A stretch of DNA of 64,000 bases from Stratiolaelaps scimitus (taxonomy: Eukaryota; Arthropoda; Arachnida; Mesostigmata; Laelapidae). Every line of letters begins with the position of its first letter. Position 1 is the first letter of the stretch. The position numbers were made by a program, and so were the translations under genes. The notes under the pieces are model-generated. The model was not told the origin of the DNA. It saw only the letters and a list, made by a program, of their open reading frames with translations, and made no database searches. This document shows, in pieces, positions 1 through 12,157 of the stretch. The stretch spans positions 6,324,001 to 6,388,000 of the forward strand of contig JABWDB010000008.1 in the NCBI GenBank assembly GCA_019614645.1, read 5' to 3'.

Positions 1-601
1 CCTACCAATTTGTGAAGTCTAATCCTTGACATTGAAAGCTCAAAATGTTCCTTAGTCCACTACTGCCGCCTGGTGCATGCTCATACATTTGCATCCATGC
101 TCGGGCGGCGTTAAGTGTGCAGTGTGCGGGAACGATCTCAGCATGGGATTTCCTTTTCTTGTTCACCTCGAGCTGGGCTCACAGCGGGCTGTGTCCTCTC
201 AATGAAATAAGCACCACTCTTTTTTCTCTCTTTAGAAATGGCTAGTTGTAGACACTGGTGTCCCTATTATGTGTCGTCTGCCGCGACTATCCTGTGCTGA
301 AGACACTCGTCGAAACATGGCCTATTCACTGAGTCACTCAGTATCAACATCATGTTAGCACAAGTCCTCGCAGTCCTCCTCTGGCTCATCTTAACCCTGC
401 CCATCGGGTCCCATCAGGAGATGATGTCCTCTATTGCTGCTTCTTGCCATTGGTCGAGCTGAACATAACAGACAGGACAATCGGACAATGACAAGACTTT
501 TCCCCCGTGGAACAAGCCTGGCCTGCTGGGCGTTCGACCCCAGCTAGTGTCCGCTTTGATCCACATTGGACCAGCGCCTGGCCGTGAAGCATGCTAGAAC
601 T

Positions 602-604
<3 letters not shown>

Positions 605-657
<53 letters not shown>
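605..657. repeat. (AT)n microsatellite
   Basis: An uninterrupted alternating A/T tract of about 53 bp, seen directly. It lies in non-coding sequence, and the apparent Tyr-Ile open frame across it is an artefact of the repeat. Confidence 0.97.
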
Positions 658-658
<1 letters not shown>

Positions 659-2860
659 CTATAACAGATAGCTCAAGATCAACAACGGAATCCGTGATCA
701 GGACTATATCAGTAGAGAGTAGGCACACAATACTCAGAAAAGTGCTTGGGAAGCACCAGAATTTAAAATTTGGCCGGGCATTTCGTTTCGAATAGGCATT
801 TCAGTCGTTTAGATGAAAATGCTTAGCCGCCGAGCTAACACGAACTCCAATGTGGATTGCCTGCGTAACTCACGGTTTCATAAGGGGTCATGGTTATCAT
901 GCCGGGACGCCATCGACTCGGCATCAAAAATCGCTAAAACTAGGACCGACGTACTATGATAAGCTCCATCATCAGTCACGTTGAACATCGGACATTGCCG
1001 TCTAATTATGTTTAGACAAGTACATCGTTCGCTCAGTGCGTCCCATTTGATGCTTGTAGTTGCTGTAGACAAATTGCTGTTACGCAATGCTCAGTCATCG
1101 AATCACTAATCCTATACAACCACCAGATGTTGCGAGTGCATAGCATCTACATTCAGTATCTTCCTGAATCATTTCCGCGTCTCTCTAGATACAATCAGAT
1201 AGATAGATTGTTTTAGCTGGTAACGTTTGATACGTACAAATACCGAGAGCATAAATGTGTGTACAGTTCATTCATTAGCGAGAACTGCTACTCAGATTGT
1301 TTGTATTTGCATTTCACTGGCAGATGATACAGCTCAGCCGGCAGAAAGCTGATTTCATAGCGATACTTCGGTGGCTAGCGACTGTCGTATTGAAGCTGCG
1401 AAGTGATGAGATGCCCCGCTAATGCCTATGGCCAAATAGGTCCAATGCTGAACAAATATTAGTGACGACCATAGTGTTACGAGGTTACAAATAGGAGTGT
1501 GTACCTCTATAGCTTGTACTTAAGCGGGAAAAAGAGCTTCGGCGGGAGGGGTAAAAGCTGTGGTTCGAAATGTTTGCTTTAAGCACTATTTGCCAAGTCT
1601 GACTCTCTGGCTTTAACGTCTGGCGTTGAGGCGATAACAGGCCCTTGGCCTGTCTATGTGTAAGGGTGCGCGCGAAGTCAAGCTTCAATGTGCAAGCTGA
1701 ACTTGGATGACTGGATACATACATTTTAACACTAGTGTTTTGTTGAGATTACCTCAAACGTTGTTGCAAAAGCAAGGACCCACCCAAGGATGACTCAATG
1801 CTGGCAGACAATCGTAAAGTGTATTTGCTGTTTTAATTAAACGAACATCAAGCCTCGCAGACTTAGTTTTATTTTACGTTTGCGTTTAATCTCGAGGATA
1901 ATACCAAGCTGTTCGCGGATTTGATTGCTAGTGCAGCAGAGTACAGTTGTGTAAATATGTGTCTTTAATGGATATGTGGTCAGTACGAACATCGGCAACT
2001 TCGGAAAAATTCCGCGACATGCTTGGACCCTCCCAGGACTTAAGGACGTCCGTCGCGCCCCCAACAGCGTGGTCGAGGTACCCGCGAGAGCGATGCTCAC
2101 TGATTTTATGCGGGTCGCGTAGTGCCTGTCAGTATGCTTGCCCTTGGAAGCCAGCGGAGACACCCTTGCCAGAAAGCTGACTGGACTGTGACAAGACAAT
2201 CACTTCGCTAACTGTGTAACAACATCAACTAATTCCGTCTGGGAGAACAACCGTTTACCTGCTCTGATAGTTCCAAAAACCTTAGAAGTAGATTGGGTGC
2301 CAGTCAACATTTTAGCTGTTATACAGCACAAGATTTCGAGAACCGCCGAAACATGCTTCGAACCCGGTTAACGACTCCTTCCCGACATCGACGCCGGCAG
2401 CATTCATCGTGCGTCTTAATTCGATCAGATATTATATAATTGGATCGAAGACCTTCCTTGAATGTTTTAGATCTCAATATGCCCATTGGATTTGCCCTGG
2501 TAAATCCGAACCGCTGAATCTGAACCCACTTCCCCCGCCACTCAAGTTCTTTCTCTCCACGATGTCATCGGTTAAGCAAATTTACTGCGATTTCTGTGGA
2601 TTTATTCTCTCTCTCTCTTTCACGTTTGGCACCCATTTTGAAAAAAGCCACATTACATGAATCGGCGATGGCTGATAAAGCAATCGGCTGGCCTGCCTCA
2701 ACGGCTGTTGCGCAAGCATGCGATTATGATTCACCGTGGTCGCACAGCATCGCCCGTAGGTGACAGTCCGAACTGACTTCGAAGGGGATAAAATGAGGCG
2801 AGACACCTACCATACCTACACCCCCCCGTACATCCACAACCCCTGCATATTTTATACTCG

Positions 2861-2877
2861 TATATATATATATATAT
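2861..2877. repeat. (TA)n microsatellite, short
   Basis: Short alternating TA tract next to a C-rich stretch (about 2819-2827). Seen directly; no coding meaning. Confidence 0.9.
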
Positions 2878-3229
2878 GTATTCGGGGGATTTGCTGCGAC
2901 GGGGGCTAAATAAGAGCTACGTGTGGTCCCCATTGCAGACCACACTGGTACGGCCAGGTGGTCGCTGCTTGCCTAGTCTAGGAAAAGGAAATGCCCGCTT
3001 ATGCAGTCTTCCCGGCCAAGACCCCCTTCTAAAAAGAAGAAGGTTAAAGCAATCTCGACGCAGCAGTCTCTTTCATCTTTAGATCTATAAATATCATCAC
3101 GGCGAGCTGAGTCACCTCCGGATCCCGGCGCTTGCTCGGGGAAAGCCAAACATATTACCTGGATGTGATAGGTGCACGATCTCTGTCGGCACTTTGGCGA
3201 GGCAAGTACGCGCAGTCGGCTAAAGCGCT

Positions 3230-3341
<112 letters not shown>

Positions 3342-4085
3342 GCGTTAGGTGAGATGCTCCAATATGGCCTTTGAAGTTCGTTTATCCAGTCGACGGTATA
3401 CAGGACGTTTCAGCTTACCCACATATTCGCCAGCATGCGGATGAGCGCCGAGAAGTCTCGAACGGAAGAGTGGCCGAGGGTCAGCCGCCAATGAAACTAT
3501 TCCATCTGAACTCTGGCGTTCGGCATCGAACATTGTCCTCATACTATTGTAGACTGGCGTCTTATGGTAGACCTTACCGTGCACTACGAATTCTTCCCGC
3601 TTGGCTTGAACATATCTATGAGATATTGTCCTTTATTTCAGCGATAACGAAGACAGATTTCATTCGTTTGAACGTATTGTTGTTCTACTACCTTCATTAA
3701 CCGAAGTCTGTAGTACAAACTCCCCTGCACGATTCACACACACGTAGTGTTCGTATTGTTATACACACAGCAATAGACCTAAACAATTCTGTAGTAATTC
3801 TTTACGCATTAGTTGTTTCTACATATTGTGAATATGAACAGGAAGACGAACGGAGAAGACAAACGGTGTTATGAGCTATTGTGAGAAATATGCCGTAAAG
3901 GGAGAATGAAAATCGGCTAGTGGTTAGTTATTTCATGAACTGATTTTATATTCGTCCGGACTAGCATGAGAATTAGAGCGATGCAGAGGGAGAGACCGAG
4001 ATGGGGTATTCGTTCGTATGTGGTAAATGCTTGACAACAGGTGAGTACGTTATATAACGTTCACTTATATATATGTATATATACT

Positions 4086-4131
4086 GCACTTGCGTATATA
4101 TATATATACATATACATATATATGCAAGTGC
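4086..4131. repeat. TA-rich inverted repeat (hairpin)
   Basis: GCACTTGC at 4086-4093 pairs perfectly with GCAAGTGC at 4124-4131. The 30 bp between them are almost pure alternating TA, so the stem can continue inward and give a long cruciform or hairpin. Nothing suggests a coding role. It may be a microsatellite born inside a palindrome or the remnant of a small inverted-repeat element. Confidence 0.75.
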
Positions 4132-4778
4132 GCGGTACATGAATATAAATAGATAAATAACAATATTATCCTATTCCAGTAGGCGGGGGATGGCTGTCTA
4201 GGGCCAAAATAGAGATAAATGCCAGAGATGCCATATTTGGCATGCAGCACGAGGATTAAGATTGTGTTAGGGAAGCATCAATGGATCAGGCAGGGATACT
4301 AGACTTACCGTGCGACAGACACGCAAAACGACTATCTGGTATACCACCTACGGAAACAGAGAATAATGTTTGGACATTTTGCGACCACTGACAGAGAGAC
4401 AGGCTGATCCGAAGAAAAGCCGAGGGTGACTAAGCTATCAAGTCATGAAAATGTCATCAGCCGCCCAATAACGCAGGTCTTCCGATACTTATCGTTGACA
4501 CCGACACAGGCGGCGGTCGGTAGCTGAAGTATAATGGTAACAATTCAGTGACGAACTCAAACTGCATAGAGGTGGAAGAACCACTAGTGCGAGTGACGTA
4601 CTGAGTGGGTATATAGTTTAATTGTTTGCATATTTCTCAATTGTAATTTGAGTTTTTGCGCGTTGAGACGCCAATCTCAGCCGACAACGTCGCCAATGGC
4701 CAACCTCTAGTGTGCTCAAAAGCTTTTTCGATTATTTCGATCCGTTCGTCGAATCGAGATTCGGGAAGGGGTGGGCGC

Positions 4779-4839
4779 CCATTAATGTCCCAGGCGGGTG
4801 TCCATTAATGTCCCAGGCGGGTGTCCATTAATGTCCCAG
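4779..4839. repeat. 23-bp tandem repeat, about 2.7 copies
   Basis: The 23-bp unit beginning CCATTAATGTCCCAGG is present in full at 4779-4801 and 4802-4824, with a 15-bp third copy at 4825-4839. The copies are identical over the shared part, so the duplication is recent. A small minisatellite; no function can be read from it. Confidence 0.93.
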
Positions 4840-6630
4840 TCACCCTGGTTAAACTGCGTACACCTGTCGTCGACTCAGGGCATTATGGCCGTGCACACTA
4901 ACCAACTTTCGATGGATTTCAGCTGGAGATTTCTTCTCTTGAAACATAAACCTGACACTTTCCTTCTGAGAATGCAAGTCTGAGGGACCTGGCCCGCCGG
5001 TTGCCATTTCTAACGCCCAACGAAAGCCGAATGCTAGCCGCCTTTGCGCCGCCTGCTTACTAATTGTTCTGTCTCACTACCAGCCAAATTTGAATTCAAA
5101 CCGGCCAATAATAAGAATACGGCGCGAGACGATAGGAGTCTATTTATTTTGGGTTAGCCTAATAATAATAAATATCTAGCGAGTGTTTTATGTGATCGCG
5201 GTTACCAAACACGCACCAACTCGATTGGCCTTCCAAGTAGGCCCACTATCGAGGATTGAACAGGAGCATTTATAAATCGATGGGGTGTTCGACCTACTTT
5301 AATACAATTCTTTTCGAGCTAAACATCTTCAAAGTGGCCAAACGATACTTTTTTGTTATTGTCACAGGCCAAACTGAAAAGAATGAATAGTACAATATGT
5401 CGTGTTTCCGTCTCGTTGCGCTGCTAACTATTATTGTAAATAAATAATTGCTTGTTAATAGATGTAAGTGACGTTGTGCCTTAATAATCGGACTGTAACT
5501 GTTGGTAAAATTCTGTAGCTATCTGATGATGGTACTTCATCCTTGATGATAATTATACAAGAAAGATGACATGCATACAATCATTTCAGTATAACATTAT
5601 GTAAAGCATCTGTGGGCTTTACGGAAGATGTCTGTGTGTGTTTAATTTTTTTTTAATTACAATTTTTTCGTTACGTCGTTGCCAGACACAATTGAATCTG
5701 TGGCCTAAATGGTAGGAAATTAAATTGAAATGTATTTATGAGATGCATGTAAATGCGATTTGTGAAATGTAAATGCGTTAGCGCGTTGCCTTGAAGTCAT
5801 TTCTCTGCGGGCTGGGAAATCTTTAGTATTGCTTCTTGGAGACCGTTTTATCCTATTGCCCAATAGGCCACATCGCACGAATCGTTCTCGTAGTCTCATT
5901 TTTTGTTGGCCGTGGCGGAGGTCGACCAGATCAGATCGTTCAGTATCAATTGACGTGAGTAAAGAAGAGAGGAAATCAGTTGATGGACGAAAGCACATGG
6001 CAGGTAAACCATGCCGGTGGCAGGTTTGGGTGTGGTCCGAGCCGCTGGAAGATCCGAACAGTAGGCATCACCTGACGGCTCGGCAAAAAAAGCCGAGTAG
6101 TTTTGTGCCGGCTGCAGAACCAACCAGAGGGCGGACCAACGACACGCTCCGCTTATCTGAGTCGACCATCGAGAGGGAAGTCCCGATACTAATTCGTCGT
6201 GGCAGCTCTCTGGGAGAGACCAGCGTCCCGATCCGATACGCCTCGAGCCGCCAAGCTGCCCACGCCTCTCCGCCAATTCAGTCCATCTCGGAGGGGGGGA
6301 GTTCGTCGATCCGTCAATCGTTCATTCGGACGAACTGTAGATACACCTTGGACGACGATGTGCTTTGATGACCAGGAATGATTCTGTATGAACTTCATGG
6401 ATGTTTGGCTGGCCTATGATGGCGCTAGGCTTGCAGTTGATCGCCCGCATGGACAAACAGGTGGCCGGTCAGGTCGATGTTGGTGGCTCACGGAGGTGCC
6501 TCCGCCCAGGAGGATGAAGAAGTGTGTCAGGTGGATAGAAAGTCAGGTTCGCCAGTCATTCCGAGCGAGATACTCATAGTGGGTGACCTGAGAGATGCTC
6601 TATTCCCCGTCGAACTATTTCTTTCTTCAG

Positions 6631-6753
6631 CTGATGATGCCCAGTGGCTTACGCGTGCGCTACGAGCACGATTCCGTCAAATCATATCGATTCGTGGATT
6701 CCCGCCGGGCCGAAATAATGGCTCCGTTCCCTATCATTGGCCTCAGCCAGCGG
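6631..6753 (+). CDS. Candidate internal coding exon, unknown protein
   Basis: A 123-nt exon of exactly 41 codons. It is preceded by a clear pyrimidine-rich acceptor (TATTTCTTTCTTCAG ending at 6630) and followed by GTCAGT as donor. The best frame starts Leu-Met-Met-Pro-Ser-Gly and ends Gly-Leu-Ser-Gln-Arg. About two thirds of its codons end in G or C, better than the overlapping frame, which is also open. The opposite strand has stops. The peptide is charged and soluble-looking and I do not recognise the family. No partner exon could be linked with confidence. Confidence 0.35.
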
Positions 6754-6805
6754 GTCAGTCTGACCACGCAGAAAGATACATATTTTTGCATGTTATACAT
6801 GTATA

Positions 6806-6823
6806 CATATATATATATATATA
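6806..6823. repeat. (TA)n microsatellite
   Basis: Short alternating TA tract about 50 bp downstream of the candidate exon donor, within the presumed intron. Confidence 0.9.
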
Positions 6824-7550
6824 GATATGTGTATCGCAGCTGTCACGTAAGCGTCGCGTCATGTTGGCTGGCCTTTGCGCCCCTCCGATGTTCTCTGCTC
6901 CCACATACAAACACGAAGGCAGGCGTAAACAGGTGCAAACGAAATGGGGCCTGGGGACTACAGAGCGAATGAACATATCGTGTAGATAGCTTATGATGAT
7001 AGTTGCTCTTGGATAATAAACAGCGTTACATTAACAGTGTCAATATTATTATATATTACATATATATGTACTTTACGATTCGATTGGTGTTTATACTATG
7101 GTACAATCAATGGTATCACACACACGTGGTCTACGGGCAGGTCTCTTATGTTCGAAAAAGAGAGTATTTAAGGTAGATTAAATTAGCCTTAAAGGGGGTG
7201 GCCTTGGACTTAGGCCTATTAGCGCGCAAAATTACCCCTACACCATTGACGAAGAAGCCAACTAGAAACAGAAGTGCCGCACGGTATATTCGGTATATGT
7301 CTAATACGATACAATATCCATTTGTATATACGCATCTATTACATGCATAGTGAATGCATTCAGTACAGTCTCTCTCAGAGACTAGACGAGTTTCTGCTCG
7401 TAAGTAGTTCACGAGACTCAATGAGACCGGCACTCCTACACAGAGGCGCACTTCGCCGCTCGAATTTGTCGCAGGTAGCTTTAAACAAGCTCGTCGCGAT
7501 GATTAAAATCTCACCTAGGTTGTTGGCCTGAGTTAAAGGTAGAGACGGAG

Positions 7551-8231
7551 ATGCTGCTGGCTCTGCCCTGGCGCGAGCGAATGCTTGAGCTTAGCGCGTT
7601 CGGCTCTCTCTCTTACTGGCAATGGCTATTTGGGATTCGATACATGGGTTTTCCATTAAGCGGGCTACTGCTGCTACAGACACTGCAGCGGCTAGCTGGG
7701 GTACGCCATCTAAGCTACGACAGCGACGACGCTGGCCGTTGTGCCTGCTCCAACTTCTACTCTCGCGGATCGAGTGGCGCCGGTGGTGTCGCCAGTGCTG
7801 CATCCGCTCCCTGTCGATCCGACTCATGAGCACCGAGAGCTCTACATCGAAGCATAAGTAGTCACCATAGTGCTGGCAGCGGAGGAAACTCTAGCAGACC
7901 TACCTGTGCCGGGGGGGGGGTCTATGGCTACTGCAATGATAACGGCGGAGAAGACCAATTCTAAATGTATCATCGTCGAGGAGCACCGGCGGACGGCGGC
8001 GCCAACAGCAGCACAATGAAGCGCTTTCTTTGTTTTCCCCTCGAAATCCCTGAGTCCGGCACTCGCTCGGTCGAACTCTCGATAGCTCACTCACTATCGC
8101 GTCCGAAGCTGTTCTTTGTTCACTGGCGGATGAAACAGTGCCATTGGTGGTGGGCAGTGGATGTAGATGGATACGAGACCCAGACACAGACGCGAAGAGG
8201 TATAGAAAGAGACAGGGAGAGAGAGAGATAG
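7551..8231. other. Stop-poor CpG-rich island, probably genic, strand uncertain
   Basis: On the plus strand one frame runs from 7551 to 8231 with only two stops (TGA at 7827-7829, TAA at 7962-7964). It contains a hydrophobic stretch, then a Gly/Ser/Ala-rich tail with C-ending codons. On the minus strand a long pyrimidine tract (complement of 8170-8240) leads to a possible acceptor, and an open frame continues to a CACAG/GTAGGT donor at about 7904, with its first stop lying inside the donor. A run of ten G at 7911-7920 could hide a sequencing frame error. Coding use is likely, but I cannot choose the strand or product. Confidence 0.3.
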
Positions 8232-8608
8232 AGAGAGTGAGACAGGCCGTGAACTCAAGGCAATCACCTTTTCTCCTTTCGCGAACCCGATTTGGTATAA
8301 TCGCTAATGGATAGATGAGATAGGACCAGTCGTCTCGTTGTATGGCTGGTAGGAGTGGCGTCGGCTCAAGAAGGAAATCTCGGGGAAGAACTGACTGGAC
8401 AACACGTCGGAACCACGAAGGAGGGATTCGATCGGAGGAGCCTGGTCGGCTAGAGGATGTCAGATAGAGCGAAACCCCTTAAGGCTATGGGCGGGCTACG
8501 GGTAGTTCTAGGCGATGAAATACTCTTAACTGCAGCTCATCTGGAACAAGATTTCGGTTTGGTGACATGCAAGTACAATGTCTACGCTGGTTCAACCAAG
8601 TGAAATAC

Positions 8609-8777
8609 CTGCTCTATCATGTGGTTGCACGATGATTGCAGCACGATGAGGATAGTCAAAGGTGGTGTTTGGGGGGTGGGAGGAAGGTTCACACGTTGAA
8701 CGCACTAACGGTTTTTCCTCGTGTGAGACATAATGCGCGTGATGAGGTGGGGAATCCTTCGAGCAACCTTGGCCCAT
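8609..8777 (-). CDS. Candidate first coding exon with N-myristoylation start
   Basis: On the minus strand an ATG at 8777 opens a frame that starts Met-Gly-Gln-Gly-Cys-Ser-Lys. This fits the N-myristoylation rule (Gly2, small residue at position 6) with a palmitoylatable Cys5, as in membrane-anchored signalling proteins. The frame continues for 56 codons, rich in His, Pro and Ser, to a good donor (AGAGCAG then GTATTT). Codon choice is even and gene-like. The +4 base is G, but -3 is T, so the start context is only partly favourable. An E-box-like CACGTG lies upstream near 8825. Downstream exons were not found, so function and length are unknown. Confidence 0.35.
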
Positions 8778-8923
8778 TGAAGCCGCCAGCCGTTTTCTAC
8801 TACATCGGTTGGTCCGAACTACACACGTGAACAGAAGATCCGGACCGACAGAGAGTGCCGGTCAAAGCAGAAGTAGCACGTAAGGTTTGCCATATCATCA
8901 GGTAGGAATCCCACAGGACCATG

Positions 8924-9277
8924 TCAAAAACCGTGGCTTGCGTTTTCCGCCACGAGGAATAAGTTACATAGGGAACGATTCATAACCTTTTGTTTTAGCT
9001 TGTTACAATCCTTGTTTACGTAGATGGGTGGTGTTCGTGGTACAATGATGCAACGCATTCTGTTAAGGTGAGCCTGCCAGTGGTTGTACTGTATTGCTTC
9101 GTTTAAGACGATCACTAATCTCGTACAACTCCATGTACGGCGCGAGCGGGCAGCATCAGCTTGTCCTTTTGTTGAATTTCCATTCTGTCCCTTGAATGAA
9201 GTCCCACAGACGATGTGTCCCAACCAAGTCGGAGGCTGTGCCAACCACTGCACACAGCGAGTATCATTCGAGAGCAC
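8924..9277 (-). CDS. Open frame of 117 codons, unknown, doubtful
   Basis: A minus-strand frame of 117 codons ends in TGA at 8924. It is basic, with Cys and Trp spread through it, and shows no recognisable domain. There is no clear acceptor, and the plus strand carries a competing Cys-rich 65-codon frame at 9084-9281. Kept as a low-confidence candidate because its amino-acid composition is balanced rather than repetitive. Confidence 0.15.
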   Translation of the reverse strand: MLSNDTRCVQWLAQPPTWLGHIVCGTSFKGQNGNSTKGQADAARSRRTWSCTRLVIVLNEAIQYNHWQAHLNRMRCIIVPRTPPIYVNKDCNKLKQKVMNRSLCNLFLVAENASHGF

Positions 9278-9463
9278 GTAGCAGACACGTCATAGCGGCT
9301 GGGGCCGTTTGTCACTAGCAAACTATACTGGTATACTGGTCTCTGGCTGGTTGCGCACGCGCCGTTGGCTGCCGCCCCATGTATCATTATTTACGACAAC
9401 GCTGTCCTTTAGGCTTCTTACGTAGCACGGCCGCCGGTCTAACCGAGTGAACGGCGCCCCATT

Positions 9464-10049
9464 CTAACAACACAGGTGTACCTGTGGCAATCGCAACACT
9501 GGTGGCGCAGATCGCACCAGACGTCCGGGCCAGAGTTCCCTCGACGGACAGGCACAGTCGTATGAACTTGGCTGGACCGAGGATTGTCCGACAACGACAT
9601 CGGGGCTAATATTGATAACGCTGCGATTTCGGCCGTCTATTCCCCTCTGTGCATCCAGACTGGCCGAATACGTATTTGCTACTAGGGCGCACATTGAGAT
9701 GTACGCTGGCTCCGAAAACGAGCATGCCGTGATTGGCGGCAATGCCGGCTGCAGGTATGCAACGGCCGATTATGTCATGTTGCGAAAACTGCCTCCATGG
9801 GGCGGTCCCGCCTGGCAGCAGGATGCCTCTATCGACTATGCTCGCTGTAGAGATGCAGAGCACCACGACACCGTACAAGGCAGCACTGAGCTCGGCATGT
9901 TCAGTTCTCAATGGCTTAGAAAAGAGCAGAGGAACACGAACAGTTGTGACCTTCGTCAGGTGCACACACAGGTAACAACCAATAGACAGGGAGGGCAAAA
10001 TGGGTACGTGCCCCAGTTCGCCGCAGGAGCGTAGATAGAGGAAAAGCAC
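9464..10049. other. Double-stranded open island, likely exon(s), strand unresolved
   Basis: Both strands are open for over 420 bp: a 140-codon plus frame (9612-10034) and a 147-codon minus frame (9606-10049). The minus strand has a good acceptor (CTCTGCTCTTTTCTAAG) in front of a frame with a hydrophobic segment. A second minus frame (9742 to about 9480) ends at a CCACAG/GTACAC donor. The plus frame has an internal GCTGCAG/GTATGC donor near 9752. Third-position GC is about 60% on both strands, so composition does not decide. I lean to the minus strand because of the acceptor. Confidence 0.3.
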
Positions 10050-11898
10050 TATTTATTGTACCAACAGTGTGGAATTATTTCTGCCGGCGGCTTGCTATGT
10101 ACTTATGCGATCTTTTAACGGGAACGAACATCCTTCCCGCAGAAGCTTTCTCGAACATGAAATAATTGGTATCAACAAGAGGATTTTCATCAGTCATATA
10201 AAACATCACTTCGCCAGATCATGCAGTGGCCAAAGAGGGCCTACAAGCCGATTGTACAAGCCGTCACAAAACAACACAAAATGCCCTAGCGTCAATCTGT
10301 GCGAATACGGTTCCCGGCTGTGTTTAAGCTCTGAAGTCCTTCTCTGAAGTGAGTTCTCGACGCCTACTTTAACTTTTTCAGTTCTTCAATTCTTCTTTAC
10401 TGCCTAGCCATTGGGCACCTTAAGTGTACAACGCTGTGTATCATGATAAATAGTCGTGCACATCGTTCGTTCCAAGTTCGATATACGCATGTATGTATGT
10501 ATTCATGCATGTACCGAGACGTGTGTTCATCTATAAGCCTGCGTTTTGTTCCCAGCGTGAAGGGAACTCGTCCTCAGCGTCTCTTGCGCGCGCTCGTTCG
10601 CACTTATATCATTAATTATACCGACAATTTCTGATCGGACTTTAATATGGACGCGGCAGGTCCGCGTCGATCGTGGATAGCGGATTCAACGTGGGCGTTG
10701 GACGTTTGCTCGAACCTGGGTGTTCAGCTGGCGTCTGGACGACCCTGCGGGGTGGGAGTCGTGATCTTCATGGCCGGCGGTGGGTACAATCTAGCGGCAG
10801 GTGGGCGTCCGTGTGGGCGTCGCGGCTGCCAATGGGGCTCGGTGTCAAAAAAAGGACGAAGATTTATGAAGCCCGCACTTTTCAAAGAGACCGATGCTGC
10901 GAACGGTTAGCGCAGTATGACGTGCCGATATATGGGACACTAATCCTGCGAACGCTGGTAGGGCGGTGAATTTCTGGACCTGTTGAGTCTTCCAGATGCT
11001 TCTCGTTTGGATTTCTGCCAGATATGCAGTAGACACCAAATGACCTGACCAAACACCTGTCGGTTGCTACAAGCTGCGAAACACTAGCCGCAATTACGAG
11101 ATCGAGCTTCTGATTGTGTGCATCCTCTTCGATGGCCCTGGCTACGTGAGTGTGTCACCAGCTGATGAAGATCACCGTAAACTTTCGGACGTTTCCAATA
11201 AGAGGGGCGATTTAAAATATATTTTACGTCCACTCCGACCGGCCGTTGTTCGAACGCACCGTTTGTATTCGACTGCTTACGGCATAATGGTACAACAATA
11301 TTCTTGGCTTTGGAGGATCGGCCATTAACTGCTGGTGTTGCTCTGTGCCTATCATAGCTGCACACTAGATCTAGATCATACCGAGCTGTGGCTAACTTGC
11401 GCAGAGCAAAATTGTCTACCGCCTCATCTACGAGATGAGGCGAGGTAAATAACGATTAATGTCACTAATTAGCTCAGATAGCGAAGGTCGCCCTATTCTC
11501 GCCCAGTTTCGTGCAACTTACCAAGGTCCATTAGCGATTCATTCTTAGTGTTCGCTTGTATTTTCTCTGATGATTCGAAAGCGATCATATAACACAATAC
11601 ATTCGGAGCGAGACATCTCGATATGAGTGCGTGTGGACTACGCAGTGCGAACCGTGTCCCAGACAACTGTCATGGAGCTTAACCTCAGGCCCCTCCCCCG
11701 TGCAGATGATCTACCCACAGGGACATTCACACCTATGAGCTAGTTTCAATTTTGTACAGCGGCGGGCCACGAATGAGGTTTTCCATGCGTGCGTTTTCGT
11801 TTGCGTTCCTGCCAGCGTTCGAGTCCGTATTCTGTCTGATTATATGGACATCTGCAAGACCAATCCAATACAACATCCCTGTACAATATCCACGTTCA

Positions 11899-11900
<2 letters not shown>
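10050..11900. other. No supported gene
   Basis: Ordinary-looking spacer with only short chance frames. A frame of about 87-98 codons at 10647-10969 is Gly/Arg-rich with no splice support. No repeats of note. Confidence 0.45.

Positions 11901-11902
<2 letters not shown>

Positions 11903-11931
<29 letters not shown>
11903..11931. repeat. (TA)n microsatellite
   Basis: Alternating TA tract shortly upstream of the candidate exon at 11974. Confidence 0.93.
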
Positions 11932-11934
<3 letters not shown>

Positions 11935-11973
11935 CACACAGGGTTCATACTTACGCGCACACTCACGCTGCAG

Positions 11974-12157
11974 CCACGCGGAGAACTTCTCGAACGGTGG
12001 CAAGGGGCGAGCTCCGCCACTCCGACGACGAGCTCAGCAATACCGGACGAGTGTGAAAATCTCTTCCTTGTCCTTCTTGTCGCGGAGAGTCTCGTTCACC
12101 ACCTCCAGGATCAAGCTGATCGTTCAGCCGTGGTGTGCACCCGTCGTGGGCCCGAGC
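11974..12157 (+). CDS. Candidate internal coding exon, unknown basic protein
   Basis: Acceptor ACTCACGCTGCAG at 11961-11973, then one base plus 61 codons, then a donor with a full GTAAGT at 12158. In this frame most codons end in G or C. The peptide starts His-Ala-Glu-Asn-Phe, has a basic Arg-rich middle and a Ser/Thr/Arg segment, and ends Val-Val-Gly-Pro-Ser. Two other frames are partly open, one of them continuous from 11752, so the frame choice rests on codon use. No family recognised. The sequence looks cytosolic or nuclear rather than secreted. Confidence 0.35.

Noticed and set aside
45..245. 66-codon ORF at the left end
   Set aside because: Short, no splice sites or recognisable motif; within chance expectation.
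601..795. Tyr-Ile repeat peptides at several sites (also 3132-3338, 33188-33469, 51321-51683)
   Set aside because: They are translations of (TA)n tracts.
5829..6368. 179-codon plus-strand ORF
   Set aside because: One frame of this length is expected by chance in 64 kb. There is no splice support, and the minus strand is also open.
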